Origin: DASXRA01 sp035263725 | Lineage (GTDB): Bacteria; Actinomycetota; Actinomycetes; Mycobacteriales; Jatrophihabitantaceae | DNA: 64,000 bases | NCBI GenBank assembly: GCA_035263725.1 | Contig: DATFRC010000054.1 | Location: 27,306 to 91,305 of the forward strand | Direction: 5' to 3' | Shown here: in pieces, positions 15,950 to 24,512 of the stretch | Position numbering within the stretch: position 1 is the stretch's first letter | How the letters are laid out: every line of letters begins with the position of its first letter | The notes under the pieces: generated by a model | What the model was told of the DNA's origin: nothing | The model's database searches: none | The model's input: the letters and a program-made list of their open reading frames with translations, nothing else | Made by a program: the position numbers and the translations under genes

Positions 15950-17118
15950 CGGTAGCTCCATCCCTCGGCGTATGGCAGGCCCGTGTAGTTCTCGGCGAGC
16001 GCGGTGGCCATGGGGCGGGACGACGCGACGTAGCGCAGCGCCGCGGCGGCGAGTTGCTCATCGAACGCGTCGCCGTGCGGGTCGACGTGCAGCATCGACG
16101 TCATCCACCAGGAGAACTGCGTGTACCGCCATACCCGGCTCGACACCGTGTCCGTGTAAGCGGCAAGCAGGTCGGTGCGGCCATCCGCGTAGTAGCCGGC
16201 GATGGCGCGGGCGAGCACCCGGACGTCGGCCATTGCGAGGTTCATGCCCTTGGCGCCGGTCGGCGGCACGATGTGCGCCGCGTCGCCGGCGAGGAACAGG
16301 CGCCCGTACTGCATAGGCGTGGCAACAGCGCTGCGCATGGGCGTGATGCCCTTGTCCAGCACGGGTCCTTCGCTGAGCGAGAAGCCGGCGCCGTCGGTGA
16401 ACCGGGTGGAAAGCTCAGACCAGATGCGCTCGTCCGGCCACGCCTCCAGCTGCGCGTCCGGCGTGACCTGCAGGTACAGGCGGGTAATGCTCGGGCTGCG
16501 CATCGAATGGAGCGCGAAGCCGCGTTCGTGCCTGGTGTAAATCAGCTCATGGGCCGACGGCGGTACCTGCGCAAGAATGCCGAGCCACGCGTACGGGTAC
16601 CCGCGCTCGTACGTCGTCAGTCCCGAGACGTAGCCGCGGCTCACGCCATGAGAGCCGTCCGCGCCCACCACGAAGTCGCATTCCAGCGCACCACCGGCGA
16701 AGGTGATCCGGGGTCGCGCACCGTCGAGGCCGGAAAATGCAATGTCGGTGATCTCGAAGCGCACGTCGCCGCCGGCATCCACGCGGGCGGCGATCAGGTC
16801 CTTGACGACCTCCTGCTGGCCGTACACGGTGATCGTGCGCCCGACCAGGTCGGCGAAGTCGATGCGGTGGCCGTGGTGTCCGAAGCGCAGTTCGATCCCT
16901 TCGTGCCGCATGCCTTCGGCGTCGAGACGCTTGCCGACGCCGGCCTCGCGCAATGTCTCCGCAGAGCCGTGTTCGAGAACGCCGGCGCGAACCCGGTGCT
17001 CGACGTAATCGCGGTCGCGGCACTCCAGCACGGCGGAGTCGACGCCCTGCAGGTGCAGCAGTTGCGACAGCAGCAGACCGGCCGGCCCGGCACCGACGAT
17101 GCCGACCTGGGTGCGCAT
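15946..17118 (-). CDS. pobA: 4-hydroxybenzoate 3-monooxygenase
   Basis: A 390-residue flavoprotein hydroxylase. The FAD dinucleotide fold is GIVGAGPAGLLLSQLL at the N-terminus, the DG motif is GADGSHGVSRGY, and the second FAD motif is LFLAGDAAHIVPPTGAKGMN. It converts 4-hydroxybenzoate to protocatechuate with NAD(P)H and O2. It is first in the six-gene operon, so the operon is dedicated to 4-hydroxybenzoate. It is divergent from an IclR regulator across 51 bases, where the operator should lie. Confidence 0.94.
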   Translation of the reverse strand: MRTQVGIVGAGPAGLLLSQLLHLQGVDSAVLECRDRDYVEHRVRAGVLEHGSAETLREAGVGKRLDAEGMRHEGIELRFGHHGHRIDFADLVGRTITVYGQQEVVKDLIAARVDAGGDVRFEITDIAFSGLDGARPRITFAGGALECDFVVGADGSHGVSRGYVSGLTTYERGYPYAWLGILAQVPPSAHELIYTRHERGFALHSMRSPSITRLYLQVTPDAQLEAWPDERIWSELSTRFTDGAGFSLSEGPVLDKGITPMRSAVATPMQYGRLFLAGDAAHIVPPTGAKGMNLAMADVRVLARAIAGYYADGRTDLLAAYTDTVSSRVWRYTQFSWWMTSMLHVDPHGDAFDEQLAAAALRYVASSRPMATALAENYTGLPYAEGWSYR

Positions 17119-17155
17119 CCGCCCAGCCTGCGCCGCTCGGCTCGCGCGCCGCGCC

Positions 17156-17161
17156 TAGACT
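17156..17161 (+). promoter_or_regulatory. -10 box of the iclR gene (leaderless type)
   Basis: TAGACT ends 8 bases before the GTG at 17170, so transcription would begin at or near the start codon. The whole intergenic region to pobA is only 51 bases and must also contain the pobA promoter and any IclR operator. Confidence 0.5.
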
Positions 17162-17169
17162 TCCGCTCA

Positions 17170-17925
17170 GTGGAAGACCACACCGTGACCGGCCGCGCGC
17201 TCGCCATCCTCGATGCGTTTAGCGCCGACCATCCACGGCTGCGGCTGGCGCAGCTGAGCCGGCGTACCGGGCTGCCACTGACGACCACCCACCGCCTGGT
17301 AGGCGAGCTCGCCCGCTGGGGCGCCCTCGAGCGTGATGACACCGGCGCGTACCGGATCGGGCTGCGGCTGTGGGAGGTGGCGAGCTTGGCGCCGCGCAGC
17401 GTCGGGCTGCGCGAGGCGGCGCTGCCCATCCTGGGCGATCTCTACGAGGCAACGCACCAGAACGTCCAGCTCGCCGTACTGGACGGTACGGACGCCGTGT
17501 ACATCGAGCGGATCTCAGGGCGGGACGCCGTGCACGTCGTGACCCGGGTGGGCGGCCGGCTTCCTCTCCACGCGACGGGCGTCGGCCGGGTGCTGCTGGC
17601 GCATGCGCCGGACGAACTGCTCGAGCGGGTGCTCGCCGGCCCGCTTGCTGCATATACCGAGCGGACGCTCACCGACCCGCGCCGGCTGCGCCGCGAGCTT
17701 GCCGAGGTGCGTCGAGCAGGAGTGGCGATCACCCGCGGTCAGATCGAGCTGATCTCGACATCGGTCGCCGCGCCGGTGTGGGACAGCGGGCAGGTCGTGG
17801 CTGCCGTCTCGGTCGTGGTGCCGGAAAGCCACGACCCGCACCGCTACGTTCCGGCGGTTGTGGCTGCCGCCCGCGGGATCTCTCGCGCATTGGCCCAGCC
17901 CCAGGCGCGCGCCACATCGTCGTGA
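17170..17925 (+). CDS. IclR family transcriptional regulator (PcaR/PobR-type)
   Basis: A 251-residue IclR protein. The N-terminal winged helix contains LAQLSRRTGLPLTTTHRLVG, and the effector domain contains VYIERISGRDAVHVVTRVGG and the LPLHATGVGRVLLAH signature. IclR regulators of pob/pca genes sense 4-hydroxybenzoate or 3-oxoadipate. Its divergent placement next to pobA makes it the likely regulator of the operon. The GTG at 17170 gives the normal family length; the same frame is open far upstream, antisense to pobA, but that extension is not homologous to anything. The TGA at 17923 is also the first base triplet of a 17-bp inverted repeat. Confidence 0.87.
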   Translation: MEDHTVTGRALAILDAFSADHPRLRLAQLSRRTGLPLTTTHRLVGELARWGALERDDTGAYRIGLRLWEVASLAPRSVGLREAALPILGDLYEATHQNVQLAVLDGTDAVYIERISGRDAVHVVTRVGGRLPLHATGVGRVLLAHAPDELLERVLAGPLAAYTERTLTDPRRLRRELAEVRRAGVAITRGQIELISTSVAAPVWDSGQVVAAVSVVVPESHDPHRYVPAVVAAARGISRALAQPQARATSS

Positions 17926-17967
17926 TCTTGGACTTGTGGTCGATATCCAGCCACAAGTCCAAGATCA
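17923..17967. repeat. 45-base inverted repeat (family 2, copy 1), likely bidirectional terminator
   Basis: Arms 17923-17939 and 17951-17967 are perfect 17-base complements (TGATCTTGGACTTGTGG and its inverse) around the 11-base loop TCGATATCCAG. It lies between the convergent ends of iclR and egtD, and its first bases are the iclR stop codon. A second member with a near-identical loop is at 22980-23024. There is no T-run. Confidence 0.85.
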
Positions 17968-17987
17968 TCGCGAGACGGGACGGCGGC

Positions 17988-18944
17988 TTAGCGCGCCACG
18001 GAGAGGGACAGGCCGAACTGGTTATCCCTGTCGGTCCACCATCGGGTGAGTTCGAATCCGGCGGCGGCAAGTTCGGTTGCCACGCCTTCGCGACGGAACT
18101 TCGCTGAGACCTCGGTGCGCATCTGCTCGCCGCGTGCGAAGTGCACCTCCAGGTCGAGCCGCTCGACCCGCACCCACTGGTCGCGCAGGGAGCGCAACCG
18201 CATCTCGATCCACTCGGCCTCCGCGTCCCATACCGCGACGTGCGCGAACGCGTCCGGATCGAAGTCGGCCTTCAGCTCGCGGTCGACCACATGGAGCACG
18301 TTCTTGTTGAACTCCGCGGTGACACCTGCCGCGTCGTCGTAGGCCGGGACGAGCACGTCAGGGTTCTTCACGAGATCGGTGCCGAGCAGCAGCGCCTCGC
18401 CCGGTTGCAGCGCTTCGCGGAGCGACCGTAGAAACACCGCGCGCTCGGCCGGCACCAGGTTGCCGATGGTTCCGCCGAGGAAGGCGATCAGGTGCCGCCC
18501 GTTCTGCGGGAGCCGGTCGAGGTGCTGCTGGAAGTCGGCCACCACGGCGTGCACGGCCAGCCCCGGGTAGTCGGCGAGCAGTCCGGCCGCGGCCTGGCGC
18601 AGCGCGGACTCCGATACGTCGACCGGTACGTATCGAGTGAACGTCCCGGTGTCGAGCAGCAGGCGGGTCTTTTCCGCGGACCCGGCGCCCAGCTCGACCA
18701 ACGCGGTCGCCCCTGACACCAATGCGATCTCCGCGGCCCGCTCGACGAGGATCGACCGCTCGGCGCGGGTCGGGTAGTACTCAGGCAGCCGGGTGATCTG
18801 CTCGAACAGTTCGCTGCCGCGCTCGTCGTAGAACCACTTGGGTGGCAGCCACTTCGGGGTCGCGGTCAGCCCCTTCAATACGTCCGCGCGCAGCGTTGCG
18901 CTGAGGAAGTCCGCCGGCAGATGATTCTCAACGGTCAATCTCAC
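17988..18944 (-). CDS. egtD: L-histidine Nalpha-methyltransferase EgtD
   Basis: A 318-residue methyltransferase of the EgtD family (DUF2260 type). The SAM region has LVELGAGSAEKTRLLL and FLGGTIGNL, and the substrate region has YDDAAGVTAEFNKNVL. It trimethylates histidine to hercynine, the first step of ergothioneine synthesis. GTG at 18944 overlaps the egtC stop by 4 bases. It is the last gene of egtA-B-C-D, and egtE does not follow. A hairpin repeat downstream separates it from iclR. Confidence 0.94.
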   Translation of the reverse strand: MRLTVENHLPADFLSATLRADVLKGLTATPKWLPPKWFYDERGSELFEQITRLPEYYPTRAERSILVERAAEIALVSGATALVELGAGSAEKTRLLLDTGTFTRYVPVDVSESALRQAAAGLLADYPGLAVHAVVADFQQHLDRLPQNGRHLIAFLGGTIGNLVPAERAVFLRSLREALQPGEALLLGTDLVKNPDVLVPAYDDAAGVTAEFNKNVLHVVDRELKADFDPDAFAHVAVWDAEAEWIEMRLRSLRDQWVRVERLDLEVHFARGEQMRTEVSAKFRREGVATELAAAGFELTRWWTDRDNQFGLSLSVAR

Positions 18945-19678
18945 GTGAGCTCCAACGGGGCGACGTGCACGCCGTCCGGCGTGCCGGTGAGCAGGCTGTG
19001 GTCGGGTACTTCGTGCCATCCCGGCTCGTCGTCGGACGGTTCCGATGCCACAAAGACGCCGCGTCGGTCAGCGCGCCAGAACAGGGTGTCGCCCCACGTG
19101 GTGGCCGCGATGGTCTCGCCGTCGAGGGCCAGCAGGTTCAGCCGGGCGTCGGCGGGCGCCGCGGCGACCGTGCTGTGCAACGCCTCCGGTAAGGGCATCC
19201 CGGCCTCCAACCAGGTCTGGGTGAGCGCCCACAGCAGCGCCGAGTCGCTCGGCGCGTCCAGACGCAACAGTCGCTGCGGCGGCAGCGCGGCTGCGAGCGC
19301 AGCCGCGGACTCCGGCCACCCCGGCAGGGCGCCGTTGTGGCTGAACACCCACCGTCCTTCGCGAAACGGTGCCGCAGCGCCCTCCGCGTGCCCCATGCCG
19401 TCCGTACCGGAGCGTACGGCGGCCAGCACGGCACCGGAGCGAATCACGCGCGCCAGCTCCGGCAGGTTGGCATCCGTCCACATAGGACGGTCGCGGCGGT
19501 AGCGAGCCGGAACGGGGTCGTCGGCGGCGTACCAGGCCACGCCGAAACCGTCGGCGTTCAGCCGCCCGTACTGTTGCCGCCGGGGCTGCCATGACTGGCG
19601 CAGCAGCCCGAACGGCGGATCGAGCAGCAGCTCCGCGAGTGGGACGGACGGGCCCAAGTAGGCGATGTGCCTACACAT
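18941..19678 (-). CDS. egtC: Ergothioneine biosynthesis glutamine amidotransferase EgtC
   Basis: A 245-residue class II (Ntn) amidotransferase fold. Cys2 becomes the N-terminal nucleophile after Met removal (MCRHIAYLG), and conserved segments include NADGFGVAWY, AAVRSGTDG and FSHNGALPGW. It removes glutamate from gamma-glutamyl-hercynylcysteine sulfoxide. The start at 19678 is set by the catalytic Cys and overlaps egtB by 8 bases. The frame stays open upstream but the extension is not real. Confidence 0.94.
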   Translation of the reverse strand: MCRHIAYLGPSVPLAELLLDPPFGLLRQSWQPRRQQYGRLNADGFGVAWYAADDPVPARYRRDRPMWTDANLPELARVIRSGAVLAAVRSGTDGMGHAEGAAAPFREGRWVFSHNGALPGWPESAAALAAALPPQRLLRLDAPSDSALLWALTQTWLEAGMPLPEALHSTVAAAPADARLNLLALDGETIAATTWGDTLFWRADRRGVFVASEPSDDEPGWHEVPDHSLLTGTPDGVHVAPLELT

Positions 19679-20966
19679 CGGCGGCGTCCCGGGCGCACCG
19701 GAAGCCGGCGAAGATCTGCCGGCGGATCGGGTAGTCCCAGTTGCGGAACGTACCGCGGACGGCGGAGCGGTCGGCTGCCCACGAGCCACCGCGCAGCACC
19801 TTGTACTCGTCGCCAAAGAAGACCTCGGAGTACTCGCGGTACGGGAATGCGACGAATCCAGGTGGGCGGCTGAAGTCGCTGGCCGTCCACTCCCAAACGT
19901 CGCCGATGAGCTGGTGCACACCGAGCGGCGAGGCGCCGTCCGGGTACGAGCCGACCGGTGCCGGCTGAAGGTACGCGCCGCCTAGATTCGCATGCCGGGC
20001 TTCGGGGTCGGCGTCGCCCCATGGGTACCGGCGGGAGCGGCCCGTCGCCGGATCCCAGCGCGCCGCCTTCTCCCACTCGGCCTCGGTCGGCAGCCGCTTG
20101 CCGGCCCACCGTGCGTACGCGTCCGCCTCGTACCAGCTCACGTGCTGCACCGGCTCGTCTAGTGGCACCGGCTCGTCCACCCCGAACCGGCGCCGCCACC
20201 ACTGCGCGCCCTCGCGCCGCCAGAACAGCGGCGCGGCCAGACTTGCCGAGACTCGGTGTGCCCAGCCCTCGGGCGTCCACCAGCGCGGGTCGTCGTAGCC
20301 TGCGTCCGCGATGAACGCGATGTAGTCGGCGTTCGACACGGGCACCATGTCGATCCAGTACGCCGACGTATGGACGGCACGGGCAGGCCGTTCGTTGTCG
20401 AGCGCCCACGGCTCGACGTCTGTGCCCATGGTGAACGTCCCGTCCGGAATGAGCACCTCGCGCGGGAGGTCGCGATCACGAGGCGGATTCGGCGGCTCGG
20501 CGGAAAGCGCCGGAACGCCTTGCCGCAGCTGATGGGTAGCCATCATCGTCTCGTCGTGCTGCTGCTCGTGCTGCACGATCATGCCGAAGGCAAAACCCTG
20601 GTCGATGAGACGACGGCCCTCCAGGGCGGTCCCGTCGAGAACGTCGAGCACCTTGTCGCGCACCGTACCGACGTAGGCGCGGGCCTCGGCCGGGCCGAGC
20701 AGCGGCAGACTCGGCCGGTCGCGTCGCGGGTGCTGGAACGCGTCGTAGAGGTTGTCGATGTCGGCACGAATCGGCTCGCGGCCCCCCACGTCACGCACCA
20801 GCCAGAGTTCCTCCTGGTTGCCGATGTGCGCGTAGTCCCAGACGAGTGGCGACATCAGGGGCGAGTGCTGCCGGGTCAGGTCGTGGTCGTCGACCGCCTG
20901 GGTCAGGGCGTCGCTGCGCCGGCGGGCGCGGATCAGTTCGTGGGCGATGTCCTCTTTCAGTCTCAT
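19671..20966 (-). CDS. egtB: Hercynine oxygenase EgtB
   Basis: A 431-residue non-heme iron sulfoxide synthase. An N-terminal DinB-like part carries the iron ligands in IVQHEQQHDETM (HX3HXE), and the C-terminal formylglycine-generating-enzyme-like domain has GTFTMGTD, KRLPTEAEWEKAARWD and LRGGSWAADRSAVRGTFRN. It joins gamma-glutamylcysteine to hercynine with O2. The ATG at 20966 overlaps the egtA stop (ATGA) and is preferred over a TTG at 20978. Confidence 0.95.
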   Translation of the reverse strand: MRLKEDIAHELIRARRRSDALTQAVDDHDLTRQHSPLMSPLVWDYAHIGNQEELWLVRDVGGREPIRADIDNLYDAFQHPRRDRPSLPLLGPAEARAYVGTVRDKVLDVLDGTALEGRRLIDQGFAFGMIVQHEQQHDETMMATHQLRQGVPALSAEPPNPPRDRDLPREVLIPDGTFTMGTDVEPWALDNERPARAVHTSAYWIDMVPVSNADYIAFIADAGYDDPRWWTPEGWAHRVSASLAAPLFWRREGAQWWRRRFGVDEPVPLDEPVQHVSWYEADAYARWAGKRLPTEAEWEKAARWDPATGRSRRYPWGDADPEARHANLGGAYLQPAPVGSYPDGASPLGVHQLIGDVWEWTASDFSRPPGFVAFPYREYSEVFFGDEYKVLRGGSWAADRSAVRGTFRNWDYPIRRQIFAGFRCARDAADV

Positions 20967-22204
20967 GCGGCTTCCCAATCGTCGGCCGGGCAGCGCCCGC
21001 GAAGCGTGTATCGCTCGGTGAACTCGACGACGTGATCGCAGATGTGCGCCGGCTGGCCGGCGAGGCCGTCCAGTGCGATGCCGGCGAGTTCGCGCGCGGC
21101 CCGGGCCAGCGCCACGTCGCTCAGCCCGTAACGCGCCGCGTCGAACCAGCGGCCTGCCACCGGCTCGGCCGCCGCGGTGGCCAGGTCGCGAGCGAGCGCG
21201 GTGGCGGTAAGCGCCCAGGTAATGGCCGCCGCCGCGATCCAGTTGTCACCGGCCTGTGCGTCGAGGTAGCGCACCTCGAGGTGCCCGGCCGCACGCACAG
21301 GCGGGAACAGCGTCGACAGGTGGTAGGCCAGGTCGTCGTAGGTCGGCGCGGGGTCCATCGCACCGGCGATCCAATCGGCGAACGTCACTCCCGGCGGCGC
21401 AGACCAGCGCCCGCCGTCGCGCCGGACGCAGAGCAACGGGGCGTCCAGCGCGTAGCGTGCGTACGCCTCACGTGGATCGGCGCCCTGTGGTGGAGCGGTG
21501 CGGTGCGGGTCAATATCCAGCCAAGCTGCCTGCCGGGACGATCGCCATCCCGTGCGATGCCCGGCCAGGACCGGCGAGTTGGCGAACATGGCCACGAGCA
21601 CCGGCCCGATCGCATGCAGGGTGCGCCACCGGTCGGCGAACGACTCCGTGTCACCGGCGTCAAGGCAGGGCTGCACCGCGGCGGTAGCGCACATCATGGT
21701 CCGCCCGGACGGTCCGCGGCGGTCGAAGTACGCCTCCATGGCGGCATAGCGCGGGACGTCGAGCAGCCGAGTGGGCAACCGGTGAGGGTCGGCCCCCGCG
21801 CCCAACGTGGAGAGCCCGGCCTGCGCGAGACGAGCGGTGAGCATTCCGGCGTCGGCGGCCGCGGCGGCGAGACACGCGGCAAGGCTGGGAGCGGGGAGAG
21901 TGGAGATTTCGACCTGCCCGCCGGGTTCGACGGTAACCGCCGAGCCGTTCGGCAACGGGGCCTGGGGAGCGGGCGGGTCGCGCAACGCCGGTGGGCACCA
22001 GGGCCCGAGAGCGGCGGCGAGACGAGCGGGTGAGACGGGACTTGCGGGCTTGCGCTGATCGTGAACGAGCCACTCGAGCTCGAGGCCGACCAGCCGGGGG
22101 GGACCGATCTTGAAACAGATCCGCGTGATATAAGCCTCCGCGGCCTCGCGATGAGGCATGATTTCGGCGGCTTCGTCGCAGGCAGATGGTGCGCAATCCG
22201 GCAT
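20963..22204 (-). CDS. egtA: Glutamate-cysteine ligase EgtA
   Basis: A 413-residue GCS2-type ligase. Motifs include VGLELEWLVHD near the start, EPGGQVEISTLPAPS and HLEVRYLDAQ. It makes gamma-glutamylcysteine as the sulfur donor for EgtB. The start has a strong ribosome binding site: AAGGAGG six bases before the ATG. It leads the egt operon. Upstream, 204 bases separate it from the divergent DUF3145 gene; that gap holds a short palindrome. Confidence 0.93.
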   Translation of the reverse strand: MPDCAPSACDEAAEIMPHREAAEAYITRICFKIGPPRLVGLELEWLVHDQRKPASPVSPARLAAALGPWCPPALRDPPAPQAPLPNGSAVTVEPGGQVEISTLPAPSLAACLAAAAADAGMLTARLAQAGLSTLGAGADPHRLPTRLLDVPRYAAMEAYFDRRGPSGRTMMCATAAVQPCLDAGDTESFADRWRTLHAIGPVLVAMFANSPVLAGHRTGWRSSRQAAWLDIDPHRTAPPQGADPREAYARYALDAPLLCVRRDGGRWSAPPGVTFADWIAGAMDPAPTYDDLAYHLSTLFPPVRAAGHLEVRYLDAQAGDNWIAAAAITWALTATALARDLATAAAEPVAGRWFDAARYGLSDVALARAARELAGIALDGLAGQPAHICDHVVEFTERYTLRGRCPADDWEAA

Positions 22205-22293
22205 GCTTCCTCCTTGGGTCTCTTTCGTGCTTACCTTGGCGGGCGGGGCTTCGTCCACCGCAATGGCGCGACGTTCAGCTTCACGTAAGGCAC

Positions 22294-22306
22294 CGACAAC
22301 GTGTCG
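22294..22306. promoter_or_regulatory. Small palindrome between egtA and the DUF3145 gene
   Basis: CGACA-ACG-TGTCG, a perfect 5-base inverted repeat, lies about 90 bases upstream of egtA and 103 upstream of the divergent gene. It could be an operator, but arms this short occur by chance in GC-rich DNA. I see no other clear element in this gap. Confidence 0.25.
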
Positions 22307-22408
22307 TGTAGCGCAACGGGCGTCCCATCGGTCACAATGTGCACGCACGCACCACTGCTTTACGGCCCGTCGGGGAAGGCGTCGCCGTCGAGTCAGTGGA
22401 GGTGTGCG

Positions 22409-22927
22409 ATGACGAGCGCCCGGCGCACTACACCCGTCACTACGAGTGGCGTGGTGTTTCTGCACTGCTGCCCTGCCGCGATCGCGCCGCATGTCGAGTG
22501 GGCGATCGCCGGCGTGCTCGGCCGGCCGGTCCGGCTGCAGTGGACCGGTCAGCCCATCGCCCCGTCGCATCTGCGCGCCGAGGCCGACTGGTCCGGGCCG
22601 ATCGGCACCGGCGCACGTATCGCAGCCTCGCTACGCGCGTGGCCGATGCTCGTCTTCGAGATCACCGAGGACGGCACCGCGGCCAGCGACGGGGAGCGGC
22701 TGGCGTACGTGCCCGGCCGGGGCTTCCACCGCAGCGCGATGTCGGCCAACGGCGACATCGTCGTCGGTGAGGAACGGCTGCGCGGGCTCGCCACCCGAGC
22801 CCGTTCCGCGGACGATTACGCCCACGGGCTCGCCGAGCTTCTCGGTGCCGCGTGGGACGCCGAGCTCGAGCCCTACCGGCAGGCCGGCGAAGGCGCCCCT
22901 GTCACGCTGCTCCACCAGGTCGGCTGA
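22409..22927 (+). CDS. DUF3145 family protein
   Basis: A 172-residue protein that I recognise as DUF3145, a family restricted to actinobacteria and usually found next to the fab genes, as here. It opens after a low-complexity Thr-rich stretch with GVVFLHCCPAAIAPHVEWAI, then has QPIAPSHLRAEADWSGP and a C-terminal alpha-helical part. No catalytic motif or membrane segment is visible. ATG at 22409 is preceded by GGAGG. It converges on accD, with two hairpins between. The function is unknown; the conserved position suggests a link to lipid metabolism. Confidence 0.8.
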   Translation: MTSARRTTPVTTSGVVFLHCCPAAIAPHVEWAIAGVLGRPVRLQWTGQPIAPSHLRAEADWSGPIGTGARIAASLRAWPMLVFEITEDGTAASDGERLAYVPGRGFHRSAMSANGDIVVGEERLRGLATRARSADDYAHGLAELLGAAWDAELEPYRQAGEGAPVTLLHQVG

Positions 22928-22979
22928 TCCCAGCACTGACGGCCCGCCAGCTCCCAGCCACTCCAGCCACTTCCCGGCA

Positions 22980-23024
22980 TGATCTTGGACTTCTGGTCGT
23001 TATTCAGCCACAACTCCAAGATCA
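22980..23024. repeat. Inverted repeat (family 2, copy 2)
   Basis: Arms 22980-22996 and 23008-23024 match those at 17923-17967 apart from a few bases, and the 11-base loop TCGTTATTCAG differs from the other copy (TCGATATCCAG) at two positions. The arms here pair with two mismatches. It too lies between convergent genes (DUF3145 and accD). Confidence 0.8.
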
Positions 23025-23047
23025 CGCTGAAGCGTGGCGCTTGCGCT

Positions 23048-23087
23048 CGGGTCTGCGCGAGGCCCCTTGCGGGCCCGCGCAGACCCG
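23048..23087. terminator. Strong GC-rich hairpin between DUF3145 and accD
   Basis: CGGGTCTGCGCG (23048-23059) pairs perfectly with 23076-23087. After a single unpaired A, GGCCC (23061-23065) pairs with GGGCC (23071-23075), leaving a 5-base loop. It ends 13 bases before the accD stop codon. There is no T-run, as is common for actinobacterial terminators. Confidence 0.7.
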
Positions 23088-23100
23088 ATCCGGGCCGGAT

Positions 23101-24510
23101 TCAAAGGGGTATGTTGCCGTGGGCGCCGCGTCCGCAGGGCATCGACGCCAGCGCCTCGGCAACCGCCGTCCGCGTCCGGCTCGGTTCGATCACCGCGTCG
23201 ACGACACCGATGTCCATGGCCCGGCTGACACCGCCGGCAATGCGCTCGTGTTCGGCCGCCAGCGCCGCGTGCAGCGCCTCGCGTTCGCCGGGCGGCGCCG
23301 CCGCCAGCTTCTTGCGGTGCAGGATGCCGACCGCTGCCGACGCGCCCATTACCGCGACTTCGGCGCCGGGCCAGGCGTAGACGGTGCTGGCGCCGAGCGA
23401 GCGAGCATTCATCGCGATATAGGCACCGCCGTAGGCCTTGCGGGTCACGAGCGTCACTCGCGGCACCACCGCTTCGCCGAACGCGTGCAGCAGCTTCGCG
23501 CCCCGGCGGACGATGCCGTCCCACTCCTGGCCGACACCGGGCAGATAGCCCGGCACGTCCACCAGCACGACGAGCGGGACACCGAATGCGTCGCACATCC
23601 GCACGAAGCGCGCGGCCTTCTCCGCGGACGGCGAGTCGAGGCAGCCACCAAGTCGCAGCGGGTTGTTGGCGATGACGCCGACCGTGCGTGATGCCAGCCG
23701 GCCCAGGCCGGTCACGATGTTCGGCGCCCACTTGGCATGCAGCTCGACGAACGTCGACTTGTCGAGGACGCCTTCGATCAGCGGGTGCACGTCGTAGGCA
23801 CGTTTGGCGCTCTCCGGCAGCAGGGCGGCAAGGTCGGGGTCCGGCCCGAGCGCCTGTAGCTCGAATATGTGCTGCGACGCGAGAAGGGACGTGACGACCC
23901 GCGCCGTGTTGAGAGCGGCATCGTCGGTATCGGTGGTGATGTGGACGACACCGCTACGTCGGCCATGGGTATCGGCACCGCCCAGGGATTCCATGTCGAC
24001 GTTCTCGCCGGTGACGCTGCGCACGACGTCCGGGCCGGTGACGAACACCCGCCCCGAGGTGGACATGATCACTAGGTCGGTGAGCGCCGGGCCGTAGGCG
24101 GCGCCACCGGCGGCCGGCCCCAGCACGACGGAAATCTGCGGCACACGTCCGGACGCGCGGATCATCGCCGCGAACACCTGCCCCACCGCGTCCAGCGCCT
24201 CGACACCGTCGGCCAGCCGGGCGCCGCCGCAGTGCCAGAGCCCGATCACCGGCACCCGCTCGCGGAGCGCCGTGTCGATCGCGTCGACGATGTATCGGCA
24301 GCCCACCGAGCCCATGGCACCACCCATCACCGTCGCATCGGTGGCGAAGGCGGTCACCGGCGCGCCGTCGATCGTGCCGCGTACCGCGAACACACCGCTC
24401 TTGTCGCGTGGGGAAAGGGGCTGCAACGAGCCTGGGTCGAGCAGCTTCGACAGGCGTAGCTCCGGGTCGCGGGGATCGACCTCGGGCGGTGCCTCCATCG
24501 TGAGCGTCAT
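23101..24510 (-). CDS. accD: Acyl-CoA carboxylase carboxyltransferase (beta) subunit
   Basis: A 469-residue carboxyltransferase of the AccD/PccB type that includes both crotonase-like halves. Segments include LGPAAGGAAYGPALTDLVIM, GCLDSPSAEKAARFVRMCD and VTRKAYGGAYIAMNAR. With a biotinylated alpha subunit (not in the window) it makes malonyl-CoA. It is the last gene after fabF (2-base gap), corresponding to accD6 at the end of the mycobacterial FAS-II operon. ATG at 24510 is chosen; the frame is open further upstream into fabF. Confidence 0.9.
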   Translation of the reverse strand: MTLTMEAPPEVDPRDPELRLSKLLDPGSLQPLSPRDKSGVFAVRGTIDGAPVTAFATDATVMGGAMGSVGCRYIVDAIDTALRERVPVIGLWHCGGARLADGVEALDAVGQVFAAMIRASGRVPQISVVLGPAAGGAAYGPALTDLVIMSTSGRVFVTGPDVVRSVTGENVDMESLGGADTHGRRSGVVHITTDTDDAALNTARVVTSLLASQHIFELQALGPDPDLAALLPESAKRAYDVHPLIEGVLDKSTFVELHAKWAPNIVTGLGRLASRTVGVIANNPLRLGGCLDSPSAEKAARFVRMCDAFGVPLVVLVDVPGYLPGVGQEWDGIVRRGAKLLHAFGEAVVPRVTLVTRKAYGGAYIAMNARSLGASTVYAWPGAEVAVMGASAAVGILHRKKLAAAPPGEREALHAALAAEHERIAGGVSRAMDIGVVDAVIEPSRTRTAVAEALASMPCGRGAHGNIPL

Positions 24511-24512
24511 GG

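Noticed and set aside
15928..17169. Upstream extension of the IclR frame across pobA
   Set aside because: The frame is open, but the extra ~410 residues are antisense to pobA and not like any IclR protein; GTG 17170 has a -10 box and gives normal length.
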